In this document: positions 13,101 to 28,100 of the stretch, in pieces
Position numbering within the stretch: the stretch's first letter is position 1
How the letters are laid out: every line of letters begins with the position of its first letter
The notes under the pieces: model-generated
What the model was told of the DNA's origin: nothing
Seen by the model: the letters and a program-made list of their open reading frames with translations, nothing else
Databases searched by the model: none
Program-made: the position numbers and the translations under genes
From: Episyrphus balteatus
Taxonomy: Eukaryota; Arthropoda; Insecta; Diptera; Syrphidae
Direction of reading: 5' to 3'
NCBI RefSeq assembly: GCF_945859705.1
Contig: NC_079138.1
Location: forward strand, 7,440,001 to 7,504,000
DNA length: 64,000 bases

Positions 13101-16100
13101 ACGGAAGAATCAATATTTTTGTTAGCTCCCATATTCCTCTCATAGTACTAAATTTGGAGATGAAAGATGAAACCATTTAGTTTTTTCTTCGCCAGTTAGG
13201 TTACTTTCAAGAAATGGACTTTGAAAGTGAAAATAGAACTAAGATTTAATTCAAATCTTTTTTTGAATAGTTGAACTTGCTAATCTAAAGTCTGTAAAAC
13301 TAAAAGAAAACCTTATACATTTAGCTGCAGGTGGCATGCTAATAATGGATAGTATTAAGTTTTCTGAGCTGTCGTTTGTCATAGATACCTGCGTATTGTG
13401 TTTCTGTGTGAAGTCGAATTCTCTTCAATGTTGGATCTTGGGCATCAAAATTATGAAGAGAAACACACTTAACTTGGAAAACGATTTAATCATTAAAGTA
13501 TCAAAGACCATTCCAAGATTTCAAAAAACATACTAACACATTTGTCGCACTGAGACATTTTTTTTTGTCTTTTGTTTTTATTTAGCATTATTATTTTTTA
13601 GGAACTCTTCGCGACCGCCCAGGGGGTCGCTACCTACACTTTGAAATTAATAGAGCCTTCAATGTACTTAATTTCATAAGGCTTTTTGTCAAGAAATAGC
13701 CGGGCAGATGAGTTTTGACGCCAAAAAGCACAAATGTCTTGTCAAAGAAATTGTTTTTTTGTCGTTCTATAGTTTCCAACTACGGTTTTAGGCTTAATAA
13801 AACAAATTTCGAACAAATATCTCTTTTAACACAATGTCACCCAGTTTTGAATTGAGTAACTATAAATATAACTGCATTTATCGTAGACTTCCGGTTTATG
13901 TTTCCACTTTTAGAAGAGTACCTTATTTTTTAGTTCATTGCGGTTGTTGAAGTTTTTTTTTCAAAATTTTGGATCAAAGCCAAACATTTGTGATGCGTAA
14001 AAAAAAATGTGACTCATGTGAAATATGAGAAACGTTTTTTTCTTTTTTTTTTTCTATTATTGTGTATGAATGTTGACTATATTTTGGCTTAGTTTTAATA
14101 TGTTAAACTATCAATTTAGAAAAGACCAACAAATTTTGATCGAAAAAAGGATATCGTTCATAAGGCTGGGGCCAAAAATTTGGCAAAGATTCTAACCGTA
14201 TGTTGCTGATACCCATCACTGCCAGCTCCCACAAAACGAACATTACCCATAACAAGTTCATATTGCGAGGAAGAAAATGCGTCATTGGTGTTTATGTTTG
14301 GCGGATAGTTAGACTGATGGAGAAGGGTTACGGCTAATGGTTTATAACACCAGTATAGTATCGGATGCTGCTAAATTACAGTCATTGATGAGTCTACCGT
14401 TTACTTAAATGGAAAATGAAACACGTAGAAACTTTTTTTATTATTTTGTTGTTACCTTGAACCATAATCGTTTTTGTACATAAAGAGAATATGTATTCCA
14501 TACGTTTGCCAAACCTGAACATTCGACGAAAAAAATAACGAAATAGGTGAGTAATGAAGAACTTGAAGCTGAAGCAAATCCGAATCGAATCCATTTTCAG
14601 TATTTATTCCTCATCATAATCAAGTGTATAACTAATTAAGTTTCCTTGTTGTGTTATACAACAAGACAACAATACTCCGGCCCGGAAAGTTTTCGACTCC
14701 AACCCGGCTCGGTAGAGGAAGGCCTCGTCTGAGGTGGCGCAAACAAGTGGAAGGGGACCTCAATCAACTTGGCGTGCGAAACTGGAAACAGCGAGCTGTC
14801 TGGCGAAGTTTGTTGGTTGAGGCCTTAATCCACAGCAATACAATGTTGGGGTGTTTCCATGTTTGGGGTAAAACTGGTTGCTGAGTTATTTACAATTTAA
14901 AAATTTTTTCTAGCGATATAGGTACCTAATAAATATAGAGTTATACATTCTCATTAATTAATTATTAATTAATTTTTTTTACCAAAAATAACGGTAGGTA
15001 CCTGCCATATACCAATTTAATTTTCTAAAAATCGGGTCTTATTTTGATTAAAATATTCAAGTAAAAGTTTTAAGACAAGGTCTATGTATCTTCTAATGAA
15101 AAAAGATTTTTTTCAAAAATTGTTATTAACTATACGTTTTTTTTTTTTAATTTCTGACTATCTCCAAATAACTTGTTTAATCTTAACGAATTTTTGTATG
15201 TAAAAGCATTAATATTGCATTGATATAAATCAGAAATAAAATTTTGAAGAAGAAATTATTTTTGAATTTTTGAAAACGAGACATTAAATTTTTTTGAAAT
15301 TTTGGGTTTTCTGTGTTGTGGCATACCAACTTTATTTTTCATGTTTTCGAAAATCCTAGGGGTAGGTTAGGTACCTAAAAAACAATTGTTTCCAAATCCA
15401 TCGAGTAAGACATCAAAAAAGGTCTCTGTTAGCTCTATTCAAAACTGCAAACCAAAAGTTTCTTCGAGATCGAGAGAGATATATGTTTTTTCTTAAAATA
15501 AAAGTCTCGAAAATATGTTCATTGTGAACAGACCTATGTATTTTGTGCAACGAGAGCTTTAACTGACTCTGGATCCTTCCCTTTTACCAGCAAGATTTCT
15601 GTTTTGTGGAAGGTTGCTGAAATAAAAAGTTCAAAGGCGCAGATCTTTTCTGGACTTCATAATCGCCTGGTACATGGGTCTTTTTTTTGTTGTATTTAGA
15701 CAAAAGTCGTGAAACAAATCTTTGGTTTACAGATAAGAGTTCACAAGTGAAAATATGCAGGTAACAAAATTACAAATTTATTTTTTTCGGTTGCATTCTA
15801 AAAAAATGCATTCTAAAAAATTCAAATCCATCGAGTGAAACATCAAAAGAAAGGTCTTTTTAAGCTCTGTTCATAGCTGAAAACTAAAAGTTTCTTGGAG
15901 GTCTGGTAGCTGAATTATTTGCAACCAAATATATATTCGGGAGCAGTTATTTTCGGATCAAAGTCTCCAAACAAGTTTTTAAATTTATAAAACAAAACTT
16001 TCTACTTTCTGCGAATACCGTCTGTCACAATGACAAAAGTCTATTGTCTTTTGCCATGCCAACATATAGAGCAAATTTAATGGAAAATTTATCCGATATG

Positions 16101-19100
16101 TGTGGGGTCTTCGTTACTTTTAATTAATGTTCTTATTAATTATAGTTTATATTTTTGTTTTGGTTCTGTATACACTAGTAAATACTAACATACATATACA
16201 AAAATATATACGCACGTAACCTATGGCTGTGTATGGGTTGTATTTTATGGAATTCAGGTGAAAAATTGATATCTGCTTCCGCTGATTTTAATTGGATATG
16301 AAAGAAAACGCATGCGCTTGTGTAATAAACTCTTAGTTCAGTTCTACAAAATAAAAAAAAAGTACCATGTGAATTGTGAAGGGATTTAAAGTATTTTGCA
16401 GAATAATTGAAGACATTTTTTTCATTTGCCAACAAAATAAAAGCTGTCATATACGTTTTCATTTGATGATTTTTTTGTTTGCTTCCTTAGCAATTAAATT
16501 TTGATTGCCACCGGCAGATTTTTTGATGGTAAAATCATTATTTTTACTTCAAGGGCGGCACCAAAATGAAAATTGCATGCATGTAATTTGATTTCGTCAT
16601 TATAATAATGTCAATACCAATTATTGAAACGTGTAATTTGAGCGCCGAAAGCATCCTTAGTCATACTTACATGCGTTTCTCGCACTTGCACTTTACTGCT
16701 GCTCAACTTATTTGCTTTATTTAGATGGTGGTTAGAATTATGTATAGATAATAGTGGTAGGGGTATCCAAGTTGAAGACTGTCGGGACATAACACCGAAT
16801 GTGTTCTTGCATCCAAAATGTAGACAAAGATAAATATATACATTTTTGTTGGCGAAGTAACAAATTTATAAGCAAAAGAACTTCCGGATAGAAACAAAAA
16901 TAAAATATCTAACATCTTAAAAGAATAGATTTGGGATTTTTTTACTTAAATTCCTAGGACTGTTCGCTGTGAACTCATATCTATTGGAAGTAATCACATG
17001 TATTTCAACATTGAGGGTTTTTGAGCGGCTAGGCGCCCCCTTTTAATGTTTGCTTTGTATTCCTTATAAAGTCTATTTAGAAATTTTCAAAGTACATTTT
17101 CTATGATGTTCTATAGTTTCTATTTACACCCCAACGCTAAAGGACAATAGACAAAAACTATTCAACGATCCAAATGGGGTTCGTTTACTAAGCTACAAAA
17201 AGGAAGAGTGTTCCAAAGAGAACTGCTAGTTAGAAGTGTTTTTTAGCTACGTAAGGGTGGATTTAATCACAATCAAAGTTAATTTTTGTTTTTTTTTCTG
17301 AAAAAAAAAAACAAAATCAGAACGCAAGCAAATATCTACTCATAGTTAGTTGAATTGTAAGGTTGTGCACTTGTATACAGGGTGATTCTTGGAGATGCGA
17401 AATTAAGCTAGGACAATAAGTAATGATAAGTAAGGGGGTCCTTTAGGCGGACATTTAATATTAAAACGAAAACAAAAATACTTATATTATAGTAAAATTT
17501 TGAAAATATCAAAAAATTACAGCATCTTTTTTTAGAGTTTTTTTTTTAAAGAACTGTATACTGATAAAGTTTTAAGTCATTTTACTTTACTCCACTGAGA
17601 TTACCCTTTTAGTACCTACTCATTTTTGCACTTTTGAAGGTTTTTTGTGTTCCTTAACGCCACAAAAGTGTAAACCAAATTTTACTCCTTAGTAATTTTA
17701 GTTTATCTTTGCTTCCAACCGAATACAACGGGTTATATTTGCTGCGTTTGATGCACTGTTCGATAACGAAAGGTATTTACCATTATATCGGCAAAAGATT
17801 TGTTTTAATTTAGTGCATAGTAGGTCTGTATAGACAGAAATACTCGTTAAGGTGGGTCGTTTTTGTTTTTTTTTTTCGAATTTCAAATCGTAATAGCGCG
17901 AAAAAGTTGTGAATGGTGAAGACTAAGAAGGGGTTAAAATATTATCAAAATCAGTTAATATCTTCTGCCCGCGCATCGGCTCTAAAGCTTGAAAAAAATT
18001 TAAAAAATGGTATTTTTACAAAAAAAAAAAAAAAAAAAATTAACCACCCTAACATCTTTTTTTTTTAATAAAAAAGCTGGACACCTCTTATATGAGCTAA
18101 ATATTAAGTAGTAAGGAGTTTCCGGTCGCAAAGCGTTTTGAAATTTGTCGAAATATGGCAAAATTCATATTTTACCAATTTTTTTTTTTTAAATTGTTAT
18201 AGAATATTTGGTAAATTATTATTTTTAACAAATTTGAAGTAAAAATGAAGTTGACATAATCAGTGAATGATATGACCCCGTTTAAGATCGGTCAAGAGCA
18301 ATTTGACTATTTATCATTCTCCTCGCCGCACAATGGTGCATTTGGTGCTTTATGGCGTCAAAAATCATTTACGCGGCCATTTCTTGACGAAAAGTCATGA
18401 TATTTAGGACACTGAAGCATATTAGTATGAGAAAAACGAAAAATCTTCCAACTTTTATTTTTTTTTTTCAAAATTGTGGTTCCAAAATGGCGGAAAGAAT
18501 AAGCGTTTATAGAATTTTTTTTTCAAAACTGAATATTAGCTATAAATTTAGCTCAATTGATGTCTAAAAGATATTCGCATTTAGATTTATGTAGAACTAT
18601 TCATATTCAATGAAATAAAAAATTTAAAAAATTAAATCAAAAAGTAAGTTAGCACATTTTTTACATCTTTCCTATTTATTTTCATATAAAGTTGACTACT
18701 TTGGTGTTATATATTTGCCAACTATGTTTTTAAGCATTAAGATTCGCTCCAACATAAAATATGGGTAAAAAAAAAACAAATTGAGTCACAAATGCAGACA
18801 AAAATCCAAAAACACTAGTTTGAAAGAACGTTGTAAAAAATTATGTAAGGAAATTTCATTTGAAGTAAAAAATTGTAAAGAGAATTTTTACCTTTCTGAA
18901 TTAAAGAAAATTAGGGGTAATTTTTAAGGCTAATGGAAGGTAATCAATAATATTCTTAATCGTCAGACCGCTGACGAATAGTAATTGAGAAAGACGGTTT
19001 ATTAGTTTCTAACCCTACCCAAGTTGCTGATTGTTTTAACAATTTTTTTTCTTCTATTTTCGATAAAGTTTTGGATGATTCATATAGCTTTAATTTCATA

Positions 19101-22100
19101 AGTTGCACGGGTTGACCGTTTCAGGGACTTGGGTGTTCACTTTGGCTCAAATTTAGAATTCACTGAACACATCAATTACATTATAAATAAAGCGAACTCT
19201 ATGCTCGGTTTTATAAAACGTTGGGCAAAGGAATTTAATGACCCTTATGTTACACTTTCCTCATACAATTGTTACGTTCGACCCCATCTTAAATATGCTT
19301 CGCAAGTTTGGACCCCATTTTATAAAATTCATAAAAGCCGTATTGAATGAATTCAACATAATTTCAGAAGATTCGCTCTAAAGGGACTTCCTTGGTCTGA
19401 TCCTTATAACCTACCTCCATATGAACAAAGGATCCAACTTCTTCAGATTCAAACTCTATATCAAAGACGAGTTAATAATGACCTAATATTTCTCCATCAA
19501 CTTCTTAATGGACACATTGATGCTCCAACCTTGTTAGCCTGTATCGGGATTAATTATCGCGGAGGGTCTTACCACCTACGAAGATTTGAACTTTTACACG
19601 TTGACTTTCATAGACCAGTACACCACTATCGTAATTGTTTTTCAATGTCTGTATTAATTTTATAATGTAATATATGTTAATTGTTAGTTTTGTATCGTAG
19701 TATATATTTTTGTGCATGTGTTATTTACTAACCACTAACACATGCACTTATGATGAGCCTCTGATTGTAGATCGTAGCTTGCTCTAAGCTCACTACATCG
19801 GAAATTTCTAAAGTGTAAAACAAAAAAAGATTGTTATTGACCAGCATCGCTCTAATAATAGAATATATTTCGTACCATTTGCTTCGCAAGAAATTCATAA
19901 AATCCTTAATTCACTCAAAAACTCATATTCTAAAACTGATGATTGTTGTTCCAATTTTATTTTTTTAAAGAAATTGCTTGTAATATTGTTGATGTTCTCA
20001 CAAACATATTTAATAATAGTGTTTTTGGTGATGTTTTTCCCAATGCCCTAAAGTTAGCTGAGGTTATTCTACTTCATAAAAGGATATGAATAATAAAATT
20101 ATTATAGGCCTATATCATTGCTGCCCTGTTGTTCAAAAATTTTCAAAAAGGCTATAAAAAGTAGGATTTTTAGTTTTTTGAATAAAAAATAGTTTTTTTT
20201 TTATGAGAATCAATTTGGATTTCGAGTTTGGTTCGTCGACTGAAGATGCTCTTGTGAAGTTTTGTGGCGAAATTTATGAAGGAATCAACAATAATAAAAA
20301 TATCGCTGGACTTTTTATTGATTTAACAAAAGCATTTGACCTTGTTGATCATAAGATTCTCCTTTCAGAATTAGATAAGGCTGGGTTGCGTGGTTTTGTT
20401 CACAATTGGTTAGAATCTTATTTATTCAAACGTAAGCAAAAATCTTGGAAAGTTTTAGCAGTCTGAGGGATTCCACAAGGATCAGTCCTTGGACCCTTGT
20501 TGTTTTTGAATTTCTTCAACTCAATCTTCAAACAGCAATTTAAAGGTAAACTAACAGCTTTTGCTGATGATATTGCTTCTTCATATGATAACACCCAAGT
20601 AACAATTTAGCTTTCATAAGGATCAATGCAAGCTATTTTTTGGCTTGCGTAAAAAGAAGGACAAGTCTTGTACAATTCACTTTGGCGCATTCTACGGAAA
20701 TTGCATAAGACTTTTCTTCACAGGTAATCCACAAACTAATTGCTTGTGACAAACAACTTAAAATGGTCTTACGGGGGTCTGCCTTCAAAGGGTTAATCTA
20801 ATGCCGGACTACTTGCGTAGGATATTATCATAAGGCCTTTAGGAGGTTGTTTTAAGATGCTGAATTTATGCATAAAAAAAACGAAAAAGATTTTTTGAGT
20901 TTTATTTGACTATTTTTGTTTTCTTTTGATTGCATTTTCTCCATTTTATTTTATTTTTTTATTTATTTTAATTTTTTCTGTTTTTTTTTTCTCTTAAATT
21001 GGGCTTTTAAGCCAAACGTCAGAAAAAAAAACTGTTGACATTTCAATTTTGAGGAAAAGTGGCGTGTATTTTGCATGTATGCTTTTGTTTTCCTCAGAAT
21101 TTATTTGATTTGATTGGTTGGTTTTTTCTTGTACTTCTTTAATAAACAGTTATAGTATAAAGGAAAAAGACCAAGACAGATTACTTAAAAGCCCAATTGG
21201 AAATTTTACTACTTTTTCTGTTCTGAAATGGTAAGAATATTATTTTAATTGAAAAAGAACACATTTTTTATTTTCACATGGACCAGCCAGGAATTTATCC
21301 CACGTACCTCTGCATACCAAGCCAGCACCTTACCAGTACACCATGCTCGAACACTAAAGATGAGTGAAAAATTGGGAGCTAATTGAAACCTCACATTGAA
21401 ATGCAATTTTTTTTAAATGCGTTACAAACATTGCATGTCTGCAATATAAAAACTTTGCATACTTATACGTGAAAAACATTGCATACTTACAAGATGAAAA
21501 CATTGCATGTTTACAAGAACCTCTTGCAAGAAGACTTATACAGGCCACTCTGTCACTTGAAAAAAACAAGACTTCCTTAGAACGGTTCAAACAAGTTTTA
21601 TAAAGGCCTCTTTTAACTGATATTTACAAGGTTTTTTCTAAACGCTTCTATATAGCCTTAAGCAAACCACCTTTTTTCCAAAATGCTTGACTTGCATAAA
21701 AAAAAACTATAGCTTATCGAATCGAACGAAATGGATCTTATGCATGCCAAAATCGTTACTTGGGAGTTGGGACACATACTTCAATCTAATTTCTGACATA
21801 TTTTATGATCTTGGTGTCTTAAGAAAGTGGGTTTTTAAACGTAAAATGATTTTAAGCAACAACACCAAACTTGTGTTTTATTGTCTACAAGGTAATTCTA
21901 ATATTGTTGATTGTAACTTTATCTATCATTCTCCCGACTGCCTGCGTCACAAGATCTTTGTTGACGCTTAGCATTCTACTTGTTCATTTGATGTCTACGA
22001 ATAATGTTCTAAGATTATTATGGTATTGTACAGTCCAAGATTCAGTGTGGTATCACTTGTTGTGGAGGTGCTTACTTCAATAAAATTAGCCCTATTTTTA

Positions 22101-25100
22101 TTGCACAAAAACATATTATACGCATTATTTGCAACCAGAATCGATTTGCAGGTAGTTTAATTTTGTTTCGGCCAATTAAAAGTACTTCCTCTAAGGTCCA
22201 AGGTATCTATACTTCTATAAAGTCTTCAGGCTTTTTTACTTACCATCCTATTCACAATTTAAGAACCAATTCAAGGAATTATGTTCAGATACCGTCGTAA
22301 AAAAAAATTATTACAGAACTTTTTTTTCTTTTCGTTGCTCCTACAGTTTTTAATAAGCTATTTGATTCCATCAGAGGCCCGCGAAGATATTCTTCTTTTT
22401 CGAATGAGATAAAATCATGGCTTTTCAATCAGGACTACTCCGATATCGAAAATTTTTTTAAATTTCTTGTTGACCTTATATATACGCTTGTTCATGTTAG
22501 ATTTCTAAGTTTACAAAGAATTATAAAAATATTAATTAAATGAATAATTTTCTTCTCTGACTAAAAGAACAAACGGTCATATCGTTTTTGAATCACCCTG
22601 TGTATAAAATGAGGTTGCAGAACTTTGTAATACATCCCTAATGTCCTTTCTGGTGGTAAAGTTGTAGGTTAAAAGTTTCGTCTTTTATTTCTGGTTCATC
22701 CTTCCGCTTTCGGGTTGGACTTCTTTGTCAATATGTCAAGTCAACAACCACCAGCTCAACCACTACTTATACGAATTTTCTTCCTTCGCACAACATTCAT
22801 ATACTCGTACAATGTGAAAACAAGCTATTTGACTTTTATTTACCATTTGGGGTTAAGGGAGTAGCTATACAACATCATTCTTTTTTTAAGTAGCAGCACT
22901 AGTTGCTAGTTTCGGCACAAGGATAAAAGCAACATAAGAGTCGCGGGTAGTTGATATAAAGCTTGTTGGATTTATATTGTTTTGCATTTTTTGAATATAT
23001 GCAAAAATAAAAGATTCACAATTATTCAAAAGGCTTTAAAGAAAAAATCGAATAAGTGCAGTATTATTAAGGAATTCTCATTATTTAAAAGCTTTTCGTC
23101 TTATCCTTATTGTACCTGCAGACGAATGGTGTAAAATGGAACACTCAATAACCGTGGCAAAACAAATAATTTATTTTGCCTTAAACTCACTTGAGCTTCT
23201 AAATAAGAATATTGCCGCGATAATAGGCGACACTATTTGTATAGGGTGTCGGTGTAGTGTTTCACACGTTCTTGCGTCTGCCTTTCAGGTTACTCAATTA
23301 AGGTTAGGTGCAAAATTGAGTTTAAAAAGACTTGAAATAATAGGGTATTGTCAAAGAAATCATAAATCATAATGTTTGATTATTTGAGTGCATCAAACAA
23401 TAGCTTAGACCATGTTTTGTTTTCTATACAAACGAAATAAACTTCAAATAAAATACCAACAAGCTAGCCTTTTTCAGGTTATGGCTTTCAAGGTTAGGTT
23501 AGGTAGAAATGGCTGTCAGGAAAACGACTGGCACACTTAGACCACTTATTGGTCCGTTGTGATACCATGATTTCGCAAGGAAATTCCTAACTAATTAAAT
23601 TGGAGCTTTAAATGAAGCGGTGAAGGTTGAAGATGTCGGTATTAATTAGTACACTTGTATTTTCTAAGAAATATTTTTCCAAGTATTTTTTACGTCTACT
23701 GGAAAGGGCAAGACAAGAGCAGAGAAGATGTTGGATTGTTTCTTCTTCTTCTTCCTCATCAAGACAACTTCTACAGAAGTCGTTAGAGACTACGCCAAGT
23801 CTTATGGCGTGTCTACCTCTAAGAGAGTGTCCTGTCAAAACACCTATTACAGAGCTGATATGTAATCTGCTTAGAGACAATACTTTCCTTGAACATTTTG
23901 GATCTATAGCCTAGGCCAGATCTGCTTGGTCGTTTGGTATGTTATAATATTTGACCATCTTATGTTTGTTGCCTCTATAGCTTCTTGCTTTAGCATGAGT
24001 TTGCACGTTGCGATTGGTATACCAATATTTGCTTTGCTGGGTAAAATTGGTATTAGAAGTCCATTTCTGGCGAGTTCATCTGCTTCGCAGTTTCCCAAAA
24101 TATCTCTGTGCCCGGCACACAAAAGAGGTGAATGTTAAACTGTTCCGACATCTCCATGAGAGATGATCGACAGTCGCGGGCAGTTACGGAGTTTGTGGAA
24201 ACAGGAAACAGCTAACGATTTTAGGGCAGCCTGGCTGTCAGAGAAGATGCGGATATCCGATGTAGATATCACGTTTTCTTTGAGCCAAGTCAATACCTCT
24301 TTAATCGCTATTAATTCCACTTAAAACACGCTGCAGTGATTAGGGAGACGGAAGGAGAGACTAAGATTTAGTCTTTCTGAGTAAACCCCGCCACCTACTC
24401 CGTCATTGGTTTTAGAACCATCTGTGTAGAAATGAATTGAATCATCTCGGCATTGTCCCATTCTGATCTATTTGGGATGGTGACTTCATAATTATTGCCA
24501 AAAACCAACTATGGGGTGGGATTTTTAGAAATTTACGCCTCCCTCCTAAAGGGGGGGAGATAGACCCCCCTCCCATAGTAAAAAAAGATTGTATTGAACT
24601 CCTCTACAAAAAACCGTTGTCAAATCCTAGCGCCCAAGTTATCGTACTACTTGCGAAAATAACATTTTTGTTCGGTGCCTAAACGTTCCAATTTCTGTAT
24701 CTGTGTTGAAATCGTAACTTTTTTTTTCTAAGCCAATTTTCAACCGATTTTCATAAAAAATACCTCGTTCGGTTTGGAAATAAATATTATTTTAGAATAT
24801 TTTTTTAAAAACAGCATGTTGTTTTGAAAATATATACTTTAAATTGATGTCGAAGTTGGGCTAATGACGAAAAAAATTGAATTTTTGAATTTTGACAGCT
24901 TATAAATTGTAGGTGGTTTAACCGAGTCAAATGTTTTATACATTTTTGAAAAGCTATAATTATCTGTTTTTTACCCTTAACTCCAGATTTTGGGGGTGTT
25001 AGGGACTTTTCAAATACCGTTTCGTAATCAGTGCGACCAGCTCTACAAAACGTGAAATGTCTCCGCCCGCGTATATTTTTAAACCTTCTTTTTATAACAC

Positions 25101-28100
25101 AGTGTAATTTGCCCCACTTTTCCATCAAATGAAAAAATATTGAGAGCCGTGAATAAAATTACATATTCTTTATGTTGTTAATAAGAGGCTAAGGAAAAAA
25201 ATTATTAAATTAAGATTTTTATCAGTTTTGACACTTGTTTAATGAAAAAACTTCAAAACAAGAAGCAAAGTAACCCAGTTTTAGGTATCTTACAATATTA
25301 TTGTAACTACAATAGGTTTTTAGTCACTATAATACCAAGTCTTTAAATTTTGTTTTTTAGTTGACTGCATTTGTAGCGTACGTGACTTTCCTATTTTTTT
25401 TTTTTTAAATCGTTCAATAAAAACAACAAGGAACTCAAGTTTTTTGTGTTCGACAGTTTATGAATAATATCAATAAGAATTAGGTCAAACAGAACAGACT
25501 GAAAATATGAACTGTAATTAGGTAGATTTGTTTGAAATGCAACATTTACCTATAATTCCAATTAGTACCAGCGCGCAGAATTGTAAATGCAACAGGATCT
25601 TGTTTATGTATTTTTTATTTTATTAAAATAGTACTGTACAACTTAAAGATTTAATAGGGGGAAAATAGAATTACGAGAGAACTTTAGGGTTTTGTGATAT
25701 TTAAAGACTCATAGTTTTGATTACTTCTATTGACGTAAACTCAGGTAGAATTGAAATAAAATTCATAAATATTATTGCAAGGTTTAGGGCAGATAGTTTA
25801 TAGCAAAGTTTGCAGGATTTAGAAAAAAAAATAAATTTTTATTGATTTTATTGATAGTTGACAATCGGCTCAATAGGCTCAAATTATTAAATATTTTGTT
25901 GTGTTGTTTAGGACTAATAAGCGAGAAATAGACTCTGACACGAATTCCTTGTTCAATAATAATAATAAAACATGAAATCGTTCGGTATTTTATACGGAAC
26001 CTGTTAAAAAAAACCTGAAGAGGCATATTGTCAAATTAAAACTATTATTATGAAAAAAGTCCTAATTTATTCTTCATAACATAGGACATAGCTGTCACTT
26101 TACTTGCATCAAATGACGTCGTCGTCCAGAATCTGATATGAAAATTCATTTGTTTGCCTTTTTCGCTAGCTGTGCCCTGATATATTTTAGTTTTTTTTAG
26201 GTTTTGAAATATGAATCGCTTTCAAAACCTACCCACATAATGGCACCAGCAAAAAAATAAGAATGAAACCCTTCACACAAGAATATATGAATGGCTTAAA
26301 AAAAGGACAAGCACTCCCTGTGAAACAACCGCCTGATGTGAAACTAAAGCTTCGATGCCCTTAAGGCTGTCACACATATTTTTATTTAGAACACATGGGA
26401 GAGATTTTGTTATATAAAAAAGAGTGAAAGAGTTATATAGTATACAGATAGGCACAAGCACAAAGATTGAAGAGAGTTTTTTTTTCTAGGATGCTTCATG
26501 CATACATTACACAACCGCCGCGCGTACCACGCTGCCATGTCACCTACATATTTGGCGTCGAGTAAACCATTCTCCATTATTTCACTGAAACATAATTAAA
26601 AAAAAAAAAAAACAAGATTCGTCCTTTTTAATAATTTCTACCATCAGCATCATCATCATCAAGAACACAACTACAATGAGCGCTCTGCAAAACTAAATCT
26701 TCATTGAGGGAGGCAGGAGCTATAACACACTGAAACTGAAGCAGAGGCAGAAGCAACTTGAATGCATATGAATCTTTTTCAGCTGCAATCCCCGCAGTGG
26801 CTTTCATTCCCTTCAGCTATATATGGGTCAGGATTGCTGTGGCATAAAATAGAGTGCATACGGGTGGGAAGGAGAGATAGGCAATGAGTAGGAATGACGT
26901 GATGGATACATGAATGTGTACAAATTTGGACGGTGCGGTGGTGGGGGAGGACTAAAAGAACAATATAGCTATATCCGAGCACTGCAAGAACGTCCGCATC
27001 AGGCAATGGATGTTCTTGTTTTTGTTTTGTTTTTTTTTTTTAAGGAATAAAATAAAATTGGGGAAAATGCATTAGGTGAATGCAAGGGGAAGAGTGTTGA
27101 AAATCAAACTGCAAGAAATTCAATTTGAATTTTGACCTCGCATCGTTGTCGCGTTGACACATATTATTATTTTTGCTTCTTTTTCAACTAGGTAATTAAA
27201 AAAAAAATTACATACATCTACTTATACAGGGTGTCCTAAAAGTCAACGTCGAAACGAAAATGGTAGATAGGGTAGGTGGTAACAGTTATCAGAAAAATAA
27301 TACAAAAAATCGCAGCCATATATTTTGTGAGTTATGGGCATTCGAAAAAAAATCGAAAAAACCCTGTGACGGTTTTTCATGTGCCGTGACTACAAATCTT
27401 AAATTTTCTCATTTTTTTCTTTTGTTACGGAACCTTGAATAACCCTGCTACCAAATGCATTTTAACTTAGCTGCATAAATTTTAAAGCAAATATCACTTT
27501 TTTGCCCAATTTAGTACTCAAAAATTGTACATGACTCTAATTCAATGAACCGTAGTGCAAAAAAAATGCACTACAATGTTTTGGCAAGTTACCTTAACAG
27601 TAGGTGTGATCAATTTTTTTTTTCAAAATGGTATAACATTGTTGAGAATATTCCATAAATGACGTTTCCTGAATGACGTTTTTGCTATGTACCTTTATGT
27701 GTTGTTTGTCTATTCATAATTTTGAGTATGGGTACTAGGGTGGGTCAAAAAAATCAAAATTCTTTTTTTTTGATTTAGTACTCCGAAAAATCGATTGCTA
27801 GACACCTCTAGAATATACACAACAAATATGAGCTCTTAATATTAATGGGATGGTCCTCCGCTTCGCAATTTTCCATTTTTACATCAAGCTTCTACTAAAA
27901 AAAAATCATTTTTTTAAAAATCGACTTTTTAGCAAATTTCTTTACATATTCTTGTAGGAAATTGAACGCTCTACAAAAAAGGCCTTTTTTATAATAAGCG
28001 CGTACTAAAGGGATTAAAGTACCCTTAATATGGTGAACACAGTACGAGCCTTGTACACTTTTTTCGTTTATCTAACCGTTTAATAAATATTTCAGGTCCA

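Noticed and set aside
17378..22600. CAGGGTGATTC and GAATCACCCTG as ends of one 5.2-kb transposon
   Set aside because: Only the outer 11 bases match, the right flank is TG rather than TA, and the interior is made of unrelated LINE pieces. Kept only as isolated ends.
23480..23500. True telomeric TTAGG repeat
   Set aside because: Only two units, at the 3' end of a LINE, so better explained as the element's own tail.
24805..25128. 107-codon minus-strand open frame
   Set aside because: No family resemblance and composition typical of noncoding AT-rich DNA.
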